Source: a virus
IMG/VR virus record: IMGVR_UViG_3300033146_001161
Coordinates: 1-48,831 of that record
Strand: one strand, 5' to 3'
Length of the DNA stretch: 48,831 nucleotides
Positions 27,630-36,892 of this stretch are shown here, in pieces (position 1 is the first letter of the stretch; each line of letters begins with the position of its first letter). The translations under genes and the position numbers were made by a program. A model generated the notes under the pieces. The model did not search any database. It was not told where the DNA came from and saw only the letters and a program-made list of their open reading frames with translations.

Positions 27630-29306
27630 CTAAAGGTTTCTATCTCTGGATTTTCTTCCATCTTCGCTTAATTTAGATTCGATCTTTTTATCACCGACTT
27701 CTCCACTATCTGTATTTGCATCTCCCACATGGCTAGATTGGAATGGAATCATACTTTCTTTAATATTAAGCTTATCTAATATTCTACCAGAATTTATCAT
27801 ACTCAACTGGCTTCTACCCATAACTGCATTAACTTCGAATTCAGTATTAAAGCCAAACTGACCTGCTTTCAAATATCTTTCAAATAGTACATCTGAGTTG
27901 TAATGTGTATGATTTAAGAATTTTAAATTGTATTTATAAGTTTCTTTATTATATAAAAATAATCTCTTTCTCATAAACTTCTCATATTGCCTTAATACTT
28001 TGAACATCATATTTTCATCAACTTGAATATTCTTATCCAATCCTGTTGCACTTGTAGATGAGCCATTAAACAGTAATTGAGACGTTCCAGATTGTGTTAA
28101 CACATTTGTTAATTGTTTCTTAACTATCCCATCTTCTGCTGTTCCTATTCCATTTTTTAATGTTATAGCTTGGACTTCCATAGGACTTGTAAATATACCA
28201 ACACCCGGAGGAGCAGTACTTTCTAAGTTTTCATGGAATTGTTTTAAATATCCACCACTCAATGTGAATGAGTCAATCTGACCACTCTCTGTTTCCATGA
28301 TGGCTTTCTGATGTAATAGTTTATAATTGTCAGATACTGCACCAACTACTTCTACATCTTTTAACTCTGCTAATCTAATTAAATCTACAAACATTCCACT
28401 AAAGAAGGGTAATACAAAATCTACGCTTTCATCAAATTTAAATGCAATAGCCTTTTCACCATTTAATTCAAATACCATATTATTTCCAGCCAGAGATTCA
28501 TTTAATGACTTCTTTCTACTTTTGGAACTTTTACCTGCTTTATTTCTAGTATCTCTTATTGAATTGTATCTACTTGCAAACTCTACTGGAAACTTATCCA
28601 ACTCTGCCGGATACAAATCAAAGTAACTATAATCAAAACCAACTCTATATGTTTCAAATCTATCCTTACCTATTATTCTACAATATTCAGTAGGGAGTTT
28701 TTTCCATATATAATTCTTACCACTATTGTCAGATACTTCATATGCAAAATACACATCATCTCTGACTAGGATTTTAGTAGCTATTGCAAGCTTGCTGTTT
28801 AACGCATAATTTTCTACAAATTTAATATTTTTAATATAATCATCCATATCAAAACTATCATCTACAACATTGCTACATTCTAATACATTTGAATATGTAA
28901 GCATATTGCTCTTATATTCTATTATACCTTTGTACTCTTGTGTCTTTATATAGAAATACAAACTCATCCTGGTTAATTCATCTTTAAACTTATAAGGTGA
29001 ATCCATAATAGCATTTATTGTTTTTGATGTATACTTCCTACGCATTACAGTAGATGTTATATTGCCATATATTCCATTTATAAAAGTATCCATGTTAAAT
29101 ATATTTTTCCTATTGCTATTCACTGAAAAGGAAGCGTCGAAACTTTGATTAACTGCTTTATGTAGCTTGCTAACATTATCTCTTATTTGTTCTTCTGTTA
29201 ATCCGTCTGAAATTGGCGAATTTTTATAATCATTGTACAAATAAGATATAGATTTGTTATCAAACTTTTCACCATCTTCTTTGCTGTTATTTTTGTCCTT
29301 GTTCAA
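27630..29306 (-). CDS. Portal protein
   Basis: A 558-residue portal subunit forming the ring through which DNA enters the head. It lies straight after the large terminase and before the protease/scaffold, the standard order. It has the portal mix of long helices and a Gly/Ser-rich loop region (GGYLKQFHENLESTAPPGVG; FNGSSTSATGLDKN). TTG start with AGGTGTGAG. Confidence 0.8.
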   Translation of the reverse strand: MNKDKNNSKEDGEKFDNKSISYLYNDYKNSPISDGLTEEQIRDNVSKLHKAVNQSFDASFSVNSNRKNIFNMDTFINGIYGNITSTVMRRKYTSKTINAIMDSPYKFKDELTRMSLYFYIKTQEYKGIIEYKSNMLTYSNVLECSNVVDDSFDMDDYIKNIKFVENYALNSKLAIATKILVRDDVYFAYEVSDNSGKNYIWKKLPTEYCRIIGKDRFETYRVGFDYSYFDLYPAELDKFPVEFASRYNSIRDTRNKAGKSSKSRKKSLNESLAGNNMVFELNGEKAIAFKFDESVDFVLPFFSGMFVDLIRLAELKDVEVVGAVSDNYKLLHQKAIMETESGQIDSFTLSGGYLKQFHENLESTAPPGVGIFTSPMEVQAITLKNGIGTAEDGIVKKQLTNVLTQSGTSQLLFNGSSTSATGLDKNIQVDENMMFKVLRQYEKFMRKRLFLYNKETYKYNLKFLNHTHYNSDVLFERYLKAGQFGFNTEFEVNAVMGRSQLSMINSGRILDKLNIKESMIPFQSSHVGDANTDSGEVGDKKIESKLSEDGRKSRDRNL

Positions 29307-29336
29307 ATTATCTCACACCTTTCTTTTGAATATCAA

Positions 29337-31220
29337 TCACTTCTTTCTTGTGCTACACAAGTTTAGTATTGTACTATCTTTCTTCCTTCTTCTTTTACCT
29401 TTGGTCATCTTATCGTTTTCTCTAAGACCATGTAAATGATGGGCAAACATTAACAATGTGTAAAATCTGTCATCATGGAAATCTTTCCCTAGTGATTTAT
29501 CGAGTTGGTATATATAATTCCCTGCATTTGTTTTATATTTATGTATAGATTTACATTCTATCTTTGCAAGGTCTATATTAATTAAAGCCAATTGCTCTTC
29601 CTCTGTCAGATACCTTCTTGTTAATTCAGTCATTTCCTCAGATACACCGTCTTCATCTTCTACAAATACACCAGTTGGTTTCTCGACATCTATATATCCA
29701 CTTCCATTATACAATTTTGGAAATCTAATTAATCCCAAGTCTAACAAATCTATAAGCTCTTGAACCATTGTATTTCTCCATTTTTGTGGTGAAATCATTT
29801 CAAGCATTGGATATGCGTTTGGATAATCCTTCATTTTCTCTTCGAAATAAACCTTATCTATTACACCCCTATGTCTTTTTCCGACTTTATCTCTAAAATC
29901 TAGCATAAGTGTTCCTGCATATAAGAGTCCACCTCCACCTGTTCCACTGTCTATCAAGAGTTTCTGTATATTTTCATATTCTACATCTGAGTTGTTGTAA
30001 GCAATTAAATAATGTCTCAATCTTTCGATTTGGTCTTGGTATAACATTTGACGATTCTTCTTAGATGTATCTTTTAAATCTTTGAAGTTAGTCATATTTG
30101 CAACATTTCCAATCCAACCCAATTTCTCATCATAATCGAATCTACCTATTGTTAAGATAGAGTTATCCGCAGATTGTGCAGGGTCATAGAACATTGCATA
30201 CTTGCCATTTTTAACAGGAGAAATATCTGGAAATAAAAATGTAGAATTTCTCTCTATCATGAATGATTTTATTATTTGATCTTCACTCTCATTTGCCCAC
30301 ACGTTGAAATACTCTTGTTTAGCCTTTTCTGGATTTGTAGCCATATCTGCATCCACTACAGATTTCTCTAAAAGTGGAGCATATTTTTTTCCATTCATAT
30401 ATGGTGCTAATGGAGTATCAATCTTTATATCTAAACAGAAATGATTTTTACTGCCAGCTGCCATATACATCCAATTATATCTATACTTTCTATAGAAATA
30501 AGATTCTTGACTGCTTACAGATGATATCATTAAGTTTCTGTTTGGCTTATTTTTTCTTGCACCACGTGGTTCGAAGAATTCATCATCTCCACCTGTCTTA
30601 AATGAAGAGTTGGTATTAAGGAATGGGTTCACTGTCTGAAATATACTATCATCTATGAAACCAGCCTCATCACCTACACTAAATGTGCTACGTTGACCTC
30701 TAGCATTTTGAGTACTAGATCCACCACCTGTGTTAAGAGTTTGCACTACTGAGTTATTTCCAACTAATTTAAATTTATATCCACTTGAACCATGTGTGAA
30801 TCCACTTACATTTTGAGGAGATGTTTTTATCTCTTTTGCAAACAAATCCGGCAATGTTCCAAATTTAGACTCCAGTTCTCCTAGTGCTAACTGCTCTATA
30901 TAAGTGAACAATTTTTTAGAGGCTAGACCAGATGTAGCATATATCCATTCTTCTTCGTTTGGATACAACAGACTATTAATCATCAGTAAAATTGCAGAAA
31001 GTAATGATTTTCCGGCATTTCTACAAAACGCTAATGTTGCATGCTCAGATTTCATTACCATTTCAACTGTTAAAACTTGAAAGTCTAAAAGTTGTATCCC
31101 TAACAATTCTTTAACTGCGATAGATGGGTTTCTACGATAAAATCTTATGGTTCTAGAATTATCATAATAATTTTTATATTGATTCTCCGTTAAGAGTTCC
31201 ATCGTTATCTCTCTACTCAT
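29337..31220 (-). CDS. terL: Terminase large subunit
   Basis: A 627-residue packaging motor. ATPase: Walker A-like FCRNAGKS (residues 65-72) and Walker B FSVGDEAGF with Asp184-Glu185. Nuclease: Asp346 in YDPAQSADNS, Asp424 in LLIDSGTGGGG, and a late acidic site in KDFHDDRFYT. It overlaps the upstream zinc-finger gene by 8 bases. Stop is TGA, showing that TGA is a normal stop in this genome. Confidence 0.95.
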   Translation of the reverse strand: MSREITMELLTENQYKNYYDNSRTIRFYRRNPSIAVKELLGIQLLDFQVLTVEMVMKSEHATLAFCRNAGKSLLSAILLMINSLLYPNEEEWIYATSGLASKKLFTYIEQLALGELESKFGTLPDLFAKEIKTSPQNVSGFTHGSSGYKFKLVGNNSVVQTLNTGGGSSTQNARGQRSTFSVGDEAGFIDDSIFQTVNPFLNTNSSFKTGGDDEFFEPRGARKNKPNRNLMISSVSSQESYFYRKYRYNWMYMAAGSKNHFCLDIKIDTPLAPYMNGKKYAPLLEKSVVDADMATNPEKAKQEYFNVWANESEDQIIKSFMIERNSTFLFPDISPVKNGKYAMFYDPAQSADNSILTIGRFDYDEKLGWIGNVANMTNFKDLKDTSKKNRQMLYQDQIERLRHYLIAYNNSDVEYENIQKLLIDSGTGGGGLLYAGTLMLDFRDKVGKRHRGVIDKVYFEEKMKDYPNAYPMLEMISPQKWRNTMVQELIDLLDLGLIRFPKLYNGSGYIDVEKPTGVFVEDEDGVSEEMTELTRRYLTEEEQLALINIDLAKIECKSIHKYKTNAGNYIYQLDKSLGKDFHDDRFYTLLMFAHHLHGLRENDKMTKGKRRRKKDSTILNLCSTRKK

Positions 31221-32484
31221 CTAAAAGTTCACCACCTAGATTTATAACTAATTTTTTATATTTTTTTAACTCTTTGGCTAATTCAGTTGCCTCTGTATAC
31301 TTTCTAGTAATTTCACTATCTTTTGAATCTATTAATTCTCTCTGAATTTTAAATAATTCTTTCATATCATCATCTGAAAAGTTAATTGCAGACATAATCG
31401 ACTCATTAGATATGTCAAATAGTTGTCTGAATCTTTTACTTTCTCTCTCACTAAAAAAGTCTACCTCTGCATCTTCAAATCCTAATTTAGAATATTTCTG
31501 CATCATTTGAGTAAGCCTTGTTCCAGCTTGTGAAGTTTCAGTTAACCATTTATTATCCTTTGTTAAACTAGCAAGGTTTGATATCAGTTTATTTTTACTC
31601 CCTTGGATAGAACCTACTAATGTTTGATTCTTTTCAAGTGCAAGTAAATCATAAGTTAATAATGAAAGATATCTATTGTATCTAGATAATTCACTATTTA
31701 TAGAAATGATATTCATTACAACTGATAATCTATACTGTGAATTTAATATAGAATCATCTTCCAAGTATGGTACTAATGCTCTATATAATTCTCCCAACTC
31801 TCGCTTTGATAATTTTGTAAATCCATCAAATGGGTCATTGCCTAAAAGTTTAATTATATCCTCTCTAGCTCTCTTTTCTGCTCTAGAAAGTTTATCCTTC
31901 TTTTTCTCTTCTAATGCTAGTTCATCATTTATTAATGAAACAGAACTATCTATATCAAAATTAACAGGGTCAGAATGTTCAAAAAGAGTTAGTTCTTGTC
32001 TCTCATTACGAAGAGTCGAGTTAAATACTGCTAAATAATATCCAACCATTGAGGCAGGGTTATTTGCATCTACTCTCTTCTTTGCACCTTGATATAAAGT
32101 TAGATAAAATGCAACATCTAACCTTTGTAAAGTATGATATAAAGCCTTCATATCATTTTCAAATCTAGTTAAGTAATCCAGATATATCTTTCTAATACAT
32201 GTCTTACACACTGGAATAAATCCAATGCCAGAAAAAATAGATTTCTCTGAACACTTACTATATCTTTTATTTCCAACAGAATATGATTTACCACATTTTG
32301 TACAAGTTAGATTTCTCTCGCCTGTATTTGTAACTTTTGAATCATATATAGCTTTCTTTCTAGCTTCCTCTTCTTTTTTCTTCTCTTTAGCTTCTTTTCG
32401 CTTTTTACTTTCTCGGACTTCCTTTTCAACTAAAACTATCTCAGTCGATGAAATCTCTTCCTCTGTAGGTTTCTTTCTAGCCAC
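31213..32484 (-). CDS. Zinc-finger protein in the small-terminase position
   Basis: A 423-residue protein. Residues 1-50 are a basic coiled coil. Residues 60-100 form a four-cysteine zinc ribbon (CTKCGKSYSV ... KCSEKS ... VCKTCIRKIY). The remainder is helical. It sits right before, and overlaps, terL, so it is probably the small terminase or a DNA-recognition partner. It is much larger than classic small terminases (about 150-200 residues). GTG start with GGGAGGG upstream. Confidence 0.6.
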   Translation of the reverse strand: MARKKPTEEEISSTEIVLVEKEVRESKKRKEAKEKKKEEEARKKAIYDSKVTNTGERNLTCTKCGKSYSVGNKRYSKCSEKSIFSGIGFIPVCKTCIRKIYLDYLTRFENDMKALYHTLQRLDVAFYLTLYQGAKKRVDANNPASMVGYYLAVFNSTLRNERQELTLFEHSDPVNFDIDSSVSLINDELALEEKKKDKLSRAEKRAREDIIKLLGNDPFDGFTKLSKRELGELYRALVPYLEDDSILNSQYRLSVVMNIISINSELSRYNRYLSLLTYDLLALEKNQTLVGSIQGSKNKLISNLASLTKDNKWLTETSQAGTRLTQMMQKYSKLGFEDAEVDFFSERESKRFRQLFDISNESIMSAINFSDDDMKELFKIQRELIDSKDSEITRKYTEATELAKELKKYKKLVINLGGELLDE

Positions 32485-32585
32485 AGTAACCCTCCCTATC
32501 CTATTCTACTTCTAATTATTTTGTTTCTTCCCATTTTATTGCTAACCACTATTATTATTTCTAATTATCTCTAATTAAAAGTTTC

Positions 32586-32624
32586 ATTAAAAAACACATT
32601 AGATATAATGCAACTAATGTGTTT
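32586..32624 (-). terminator. Terminator before the packaging genes
   Basis: A perfect 11-bp stem on the minus strand (AAACACATTAG / CTAATGTGTTT) with an 11-base loop and a following T run. It separates the metallophosphoesterase transcript from the terminase operon, whose promoter should lie in 32,490-32,585. No clear sigma-A promoter is visible there. Confidence 0.85.
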
Positions 32625-32664
32625 GAAATAATACTTTTATTATTAATTTATTAATCTTTGAATA

Positions 32665-33118
32665 TTAAAACCCGATCTGATTAAGCCTACCATTAACTAT
32701 TAGATTATTGCTTTTCATATCTATATCTGATTGATTATTAATTTCTACTATACTCTCTTTGAATCCATTTTTAGAATTAGTTTTAGATTGTTTTATTCTA
32801 TCATCTAAGAATTCACCAAAATAAGGACAAGTACTCTCATCTAATATTCAACTTTCACAATCCTCGATACATTCAAATTCATTTTCTTCCTGTAAGTCAT
32901 ATCCAACTGCAGGAGCTTTTTCATTTTTTGTATATGACTCTAAATCATATCCTTGATTACTAGACCAAACTTGATACCTAGTAGTCTTGTATCGTATGCT
33001 TAGAATCGACAATAGTCTGAACCCATGCTAAACCACTCTGAATGAAAGGAATCGCTATCAAGCCTATGGATACACCTATTAATAGTGTAATTGTGTTGTA
33101 TGATAGTATATTAGTCAT
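32665..33118 (-). pseudogene. Broken small gene: membrane segment piece, then a frameshifted acidic piece with an internal TGA
   Basis: An intact 46-codon reading (32,978-33,118) begins MTNILSYNTITLLIGVSIGL with one membrane helix and ribosome site AAGGATGTG, and ends at TAG. In another frame the DNA continues as coherent, Asn/Glu-rich protein (YQVWSSNQGYDLESYT) that is cut by TGA at 32,848-32,850 and resumes (LDESTCPYFGEFLDDRIKQS) to TAA at 32,665. Two lesions in 450 bases suggest decay. The 46-residue part may still be made. Confidence 0.55.
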
Positions 33119-33130
33119 GATTACACATCC

Positions 33131-34429
33131 TTATGAGTTCTGTAAATTTATTTCAAACGGAACAACATCTCCATTCTTTCTAAATATAATAACACCTTGT
33201 GATGCATCGGCAGTAGATTTAACTTTAGTTTTACCATATTCATTAGAACCTTGCAATCCACCAGAGTACATTTCAAACGTATCACGATTCCTGCGGATTA
33301 TTATTCCATGATGTAGATGACCAAATACTATTATATCATATTGTGTATTATCAGTACCGTTGTACTTTTCGATTTTCTTCTCATCACCTTTTGAATCCAA
33401 GTGTCCATGTTGGTATCTTAAAGTTTTATTAAATATTTGCTCAACTTGATATAATCCAAAATCTTCCGATTCTAATATTTTTATATTATCAAATTTATCT
33501 ATTCCATTCTCTTTTGCAAATTGTAATAATTCATAGATATTTTTCATAACAACATATACTGCATTATCTCTTCCGACAGATTTTGATTTTTCACCAACTA
33601 GTCTATCATGGTTACCCAGAACCCCTCCAAGTGAGATATTGCAATGCTTTGCAAGCTTTAATACAAATTGTAATATCAACTTTTGAACTGCTACTAGCTG
33701 CTCAGATAGTGTTAATTCTAAATCATATTGTTGATTCAACCTCATATTACTTCCTTCGATTATATCTCCTAATATTGTAATAGATATCTCTGTGCAATTT
33801 TCAAGTTTTGCAGTTTCTAGCAATTTATCTGCATATCTATTTAATCTTCTTTTAGCTACATTTAAATTATATATATTATAATCCTCATCTATACTAACTC
33901 CAATATGCAAGTCTGATAAAAAACATTTTAAAATAGTTCCATTTTCATTATCTGATATTGGTTCAAATTCATCAAATTCTGGAATCTTTATTTCACCACT
34001 TTTTAAAAGATTTTTATATTGTTCGGTTAGTAGTACATATGGTGTAACATCTCTCACCAACTTTGACAAATCCAATCTTTCAAGTTGCATCTCTCGCTTT
34101 TTTATATTATATTCGCCAAGAATATCTTCAAACTTGCTTAGATGAGTTTTTGGCATCAATGTTTTTATTCCACCATTCGACTCTGTCTCACTGATAGTAT
34201 CAGCCGTCTCTTCTAATCTTTTTTTGTATCCATCATCATATCCTTCAAGATATTTTCTAGTATTTTTTCTATGAGCAGACTCGTCTTTAGAGTTTTCTGG
34301 ATATTCTTGATTTATAATAAAGCCAACAACATCATTTTTTAGATTCCAAGCATCTTGGTTTCTATATATTCTTATACAGAATTCATCATACGTCTCCCCT
34401 TCTAGCTTTGCATACTTCTCTTTTTCCAT
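33131..34429 (-). CDS. Calcineurin-like metallophosphoesterase
   Basis: A 432-residue phosphoesterase of the calcineurin superfamily using two metal ions. All motifs are present in order: SDLHIG (172-177), LGDIIEG (220-226), GNHDR (272-276), HGHLD (341-345) and FGHLHHG (369-375). The N-terminal 150 residues are a charged, helical extension that may bind nucleic acid or a partner. The substrate is unknown: nucleic acid ends, cyclic nucleotides or protein phosphates are possible. It starts after a 500-base gene-free stretch that probably encodes a structured RNA. Confidence 0.85.
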   Translation of the reverse strand: MEKEKYAKLEGETYDEFCIRIYRNQDAWNLKNDVVGFIINQEYPENSKDESAHRKNTRKYLEGYDDGYKKRLEETADTISETESNGGIKTLMPKTHLSKFEDILGEYNIKKREMQLERLDLSKLVRDVTPYVLLTEQYKNLLKSGEIKIPEFDEFEPISDNENGTILKCFLSDLHIGVSIDEDYNIYNLNVAKRRLNRYADKLLETAKLENCTEISITILGDIIEGSNMRLNQQYDLELTLSEQLVAVQKLILQFVLKLAKHCNISLGGVLGNHDRLVGEKSKSVGRDNAVYVVMKNIYELLQFAKENGIDKFDNIKILESEDFGLYQVEQIFNKTLRYQHGHLDSKGDEKKIEKYNGTDNTQYDIIVFGHLHHGIIIRRNRDTFEMYSGGLQGSNEYGKTKVKSTADASQGVIIFRKNGDVVPFEINLQNS

Positions 34430-34509
34430 TTTTATTCCTCCATTTTTATTGCACTCATTTTACTATTTACAATGTTATTATTATATTTTATTTAGTACAA
34501 GAAATGCAC

Positions 34510-34925
34510 TATAAAACAACCATTCACACTTTTTGCAAATAGTTGTTTTAACTATATTTCTTTTTATATCATCTGAGATTTAAGATATAAACACACCAAT
34601 TTATATTAGGCGTATTTACTACTTTTGAAGTCGCCATACTGTGGTAATGGCAAACCGGTTGATATAATATCACCCTCTACTATGGCTAGAGTTTTCTCCA
34701 TGTTATCGTTCCTACTATGGCTAGGATTCTCCAATTTGACTTTCAACTGAATAGTATTCGAACCGCTATCCTCGGGTAATGATTAAAAACACCCATAATC
34801 CAACAAATGGGTTTATCGTTCCCTACTATGGCTAGGATTCTCCATCTTAAATCTCAACAATAAACGATATTGATAACATAACAGGTAGTATTAGGCTAGC
34901 GTTATAGACTAGAATCACTTCCTGC
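34510..34925 (-). ncRNA. Candidate structured RNA with three hairpins sharing the loop GCCAUAG
   Basis: This gene-free stretch carries many stable stems in an otherwise AT-rich setting. Three hairpins at 34,675-34,691, 34,710-34,726 and 34,821-34,837 have 4-5 bp stems and an identical seven-base loop (GCCAUAG in the minus-strand RNA). Each is preceded by UGGAGAA, and two are followed by ACGAUAA. Further stems: 34,657-34,674, 34,633-34,651, 34,585-34,606, and a 12-bp stem 34,513-34,549 that could end the RNA. The strand is inferred from flanking genes. It is not a tRNA by any fold I could make. Large phage RNAs such as ROOL or GOLLD are families to compare. Confidence 0.5.
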
Positions 34926-34933
34926 TATGAAAT

Positions 34934-36166
34934 TTATAATACAATAGACTGACCCAGTTTAGGTATTGTTACTTTTGCATTTGGGAATGATTTTCCTAAC
35001 ATTTTGGCAAAACCCAAACATTGTGAGTCATCGCCATGTTGTACTATTATATTTTTAACTTTTTTCTTTTCCACTGTAGATAATGATTCAATTATCTCAA
35101 TACCACTCGCATGAGAGGAAAGTCCAGTGAACATATCGGTCTTAGCTCTAATTATAATAGTTTCTTTTATTCCATCTCTATACGTTATAATTTGTTTTTG
35201 TTTATTATTGATTATTAATGAACCTTCTGTTCCGTCTGCCAAAAATCCTGTAAAGCTAACTTTATTCTTTCTAGACTTCAATATAGTTGGCAATACCAGA
35301 TTATTTACTCCATGCGTCGACATTCCACTTGAAGCCAATATAATCATCGACTCATCTTTATTTATAATTCTTTCGACATCTTTAAACTCGCTAATCATTG
35401 TAATTTGACTCCAATTAAATAAATCCATTTCAGATCTCCACTCATCATCATAAAATTCTTCACCTAGACTTATTTCTCGATGTATTTTACACATCAACGG
35501 TGACATCGCATATATCTTGATTTTCTTTAATTCTGGATATTTCTCAAATGTCTTTTTTAAATATAACATTACATTAGTACTTCTTGCAAAACTAAAGACT
35601 GGTAATAAATACTTTCCATTCTTATCGATACAAGTTTCCACTATATTATCATGTAATTGCTCTATCATTTCATCTACACTTTTAGGCTTAACATAATTAT
35701 CACCATAAGTAGACTCTAAAACTATATCAGTAAATTTATAATTTTTATCAGACAAATCTAATTTTTTAGTATATGGCATATATCTATCACAAGATGTATC
35801 TCCACCAAATAATAATCGCTTAATATCATACCCATCTTTCACTTCCAATATAATAGAAGCGGAGCCTGATACGTGTCCATTTGGTATGAATTTAAATTTA
35901 ATATATTCATTGATTATTATCCATTTATCATATCCATATCCACGAATCATACTAGACATTTGTTCTTTAGTTTTTTCATTCATAAATGGGAATACATGTT
36001 GATGTTTCTTATTATGTTTATTTAACATCTCGATTGTTTTAAGATGTAGCTTTACTGAATCATCTATTATATGTTTTGATATATTCATAGTTAGTTCAGT
36101 CATATGTATTACTCCATCAAATTGTAATCTTGGTAATTGACTAAGATTTCCTACATGGTCTATCAC
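34934..36166 (-). CDS. Beta-CASP metallo-beta-lactamase RNase-like protein, C-terminal piece
   Basis: 410 codons, beginning GTG ATA GAC CAT, so the product starts M-I-D-H, the second half of the HxHxDH metal motif. Other beta-CASP (CPSF73/RNase J-like) motifs are present: LESTYGD, VFSFARSTN, ILASSGM, GLSSHASG and VQHGDD. The GTG overlaps the TGA of the N-terminal piece (GTGA). Either two coupled polypeptides form a split enzyme or the gene carries a small insertion/frameshift. Such enzymes cut RNA ends or mature RNAs. Confidence 0.7.
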   Translation of the reverse strand: MIDHVGNLSQLPRLQFDGVIHMTELTMNISKHIIDDSVKLHLKTIEMLNKHNKKHQHVFPFMNEKTKEQMSSMIRGYGYDKWIIINEYIKFKFIPNGHVSGSASIILEVKDGYDIKRLLFGGDTSCDRYMPYTKKLDLSDKNYKFTDIVLESTYGDNYVKPKSVDEMIEQLHDNIVETCIDKNGKYLLPVFSFARSTNVMLYLKKTFEKYPELKKIKIYAMSPLMCKIHREISLGEEFYDDEWRSEMDLFNWSQITMISEFKDVERIINKDESMIILASSGMSTHGVNNLVLPTILKSRKNKVSFTGFLADGTEGSLIINNKQKQIITYRDGIKETIIIRAKTDMFTGLSSHASGIEIIESLSTVEKKKVKNIIVQHGDDSQCLGFAKMLGKSFPNAKVTIPKLGQSIVL

Positions 36167-36405
36167 AGATGGGCATGTGTAATTAATACATGCCCAATAT
36201 CCTCCATATCTCTAGTTAATCTATTCATCTCTATTAATTGTTTTGCTTTTGCATTTTTCTGCAACATGCCACAATCTATTAATATTTTGTTTTCTACACC
36301 GCCAACTTTTATACTTAATAATGTGGCAGAGCCAGTAACTTCGACATCTGCTAATAATTTCTGGTATTTAATTTGTATTTTATTTTGACTCTTGCCCAAT
36401 ATCAC
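36163..36405 (-). CDS. Beta-CASP RNase-like protein, N-terminal piece ending in THAHL
   Basis: 80 codons matching the start of a metallo-beta-lactamase fold (GSATLLSIKVGG; KILIDCGMLQ) and stopping right after VLITHAHL. The next residues needed (DH) lie in the following gene, in another frame. Removing five bases at the junction would restore a continuous THAH-x-DH enzyme of about 490 residues. Start GTG (36,405) or nearby TTG (36,399); AAGGA lies upstream of both. Confidence 0.65.
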   Translation of the reverse strand: MILGKSQNKIQIKYQKLLADVEVTGSATLLSIKVGGVENKILIDCGMLQKNAKAKQLIEMNRLTRDMEDIGHVLITHAHL

Positions 36406-36435
36406 ACATCCTTAGTGCTGCAATAGTTAATTATA

Positions 36436-36741
36436 TTACCCTAATTTATATTCTCTATCTATATATTTAGCCCATTCAGATTTTTCATTCAATCTATGAT
36501 TAAGCAAATATAAAACTTTGTAATTCATTTCATGTTTTCCTTTTAGCATCTTTTTAAGATACTTTAATTTTAAATTATGCTCTTTTGCAAATCTTGGTAT
36601 GTTTAAATTTTGTCTACGAATTTTCGCATTTAACTCCTCTAACTCGAATATTCCGATTCTTCTTTTGAAATTATTGCATACTCCTGTTCCTACAAATAAA
36701 TTCTTGCAGTCAAACAAACACTGGCTACACATCTCATCCAT
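36436..36741 (-). CDS. Small zinc-finger and helix-turn-helix regulator candidate
   Basis: 101 residues. The N-terminus has a CxxC-x3-C-x8-C cluster (MCSQCLFDC ... GVCNNF) able to bind zinc. The middle (RFAKEHNLKLKYLKKMLKG) looks like a Cro-type helix-turn-helix. It is likely a transcription regulator acting with the RNA polymerase gene upstream. Its leader is the pseudoknot RNA region. Confidence 0.6.
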   Translation of the reverse strand: MDEMCSQCLFDCKNLFVGTGVCNNFKRRIGIFELEELNAKIRRQNLNIPRFAKEHNLKLKYLKKMLKGKHEMNYKVLYLLNHRLNEKSEWAKYIDREYKLG

Positions 36742-36784
36742 CTGTCATCTCTCGCTTTCTTAAAGTGATTTGAAAAATAATAAT

Positions 36785-36871
36785 GCCCCATACAATTAAT
36801 TAAAAGGAGTTTTGCTAAAAAAGTTAGTTTTAAAATAACCTAAAGGAGGTCGCAAAATTATTGTATGGGGC
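36785..36871. repeat. Long hairpin: 12-bp arms with nested stems
   Basis: Arms GCCCCATACAAT and ATTGTATGGGGC (36,785-36,796 and 36,860-36,871) enclose a nested TTTTGC/GCAAAA stem and a small CTAA/TTAG hairpin. On the minus strand it is followed by ATTATTATTTTT, so it may end the structured RNA upstream. On the plus strand two ribosome-site-like AAAGGAG sequences lie in the loop. Confidence 0.8.
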
Positions 36872-36892
36872 GAAAAATAGTAAGTTAATTAT

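Noticed and set aside
32840-32860. TGA read as an amino acid in this genome
   Set aside because: Large, well-supported genes such as terL end in TGA, so TGA acts as a stop.
34740-34790. GGTTCGAAT-like T-loop suggesting a tRNA on the minus strand
   Set aside because: The flanks do not make a 5-bp T stem, no acceptor stem can be drawn, and the seven-base loops nearby lack T33.
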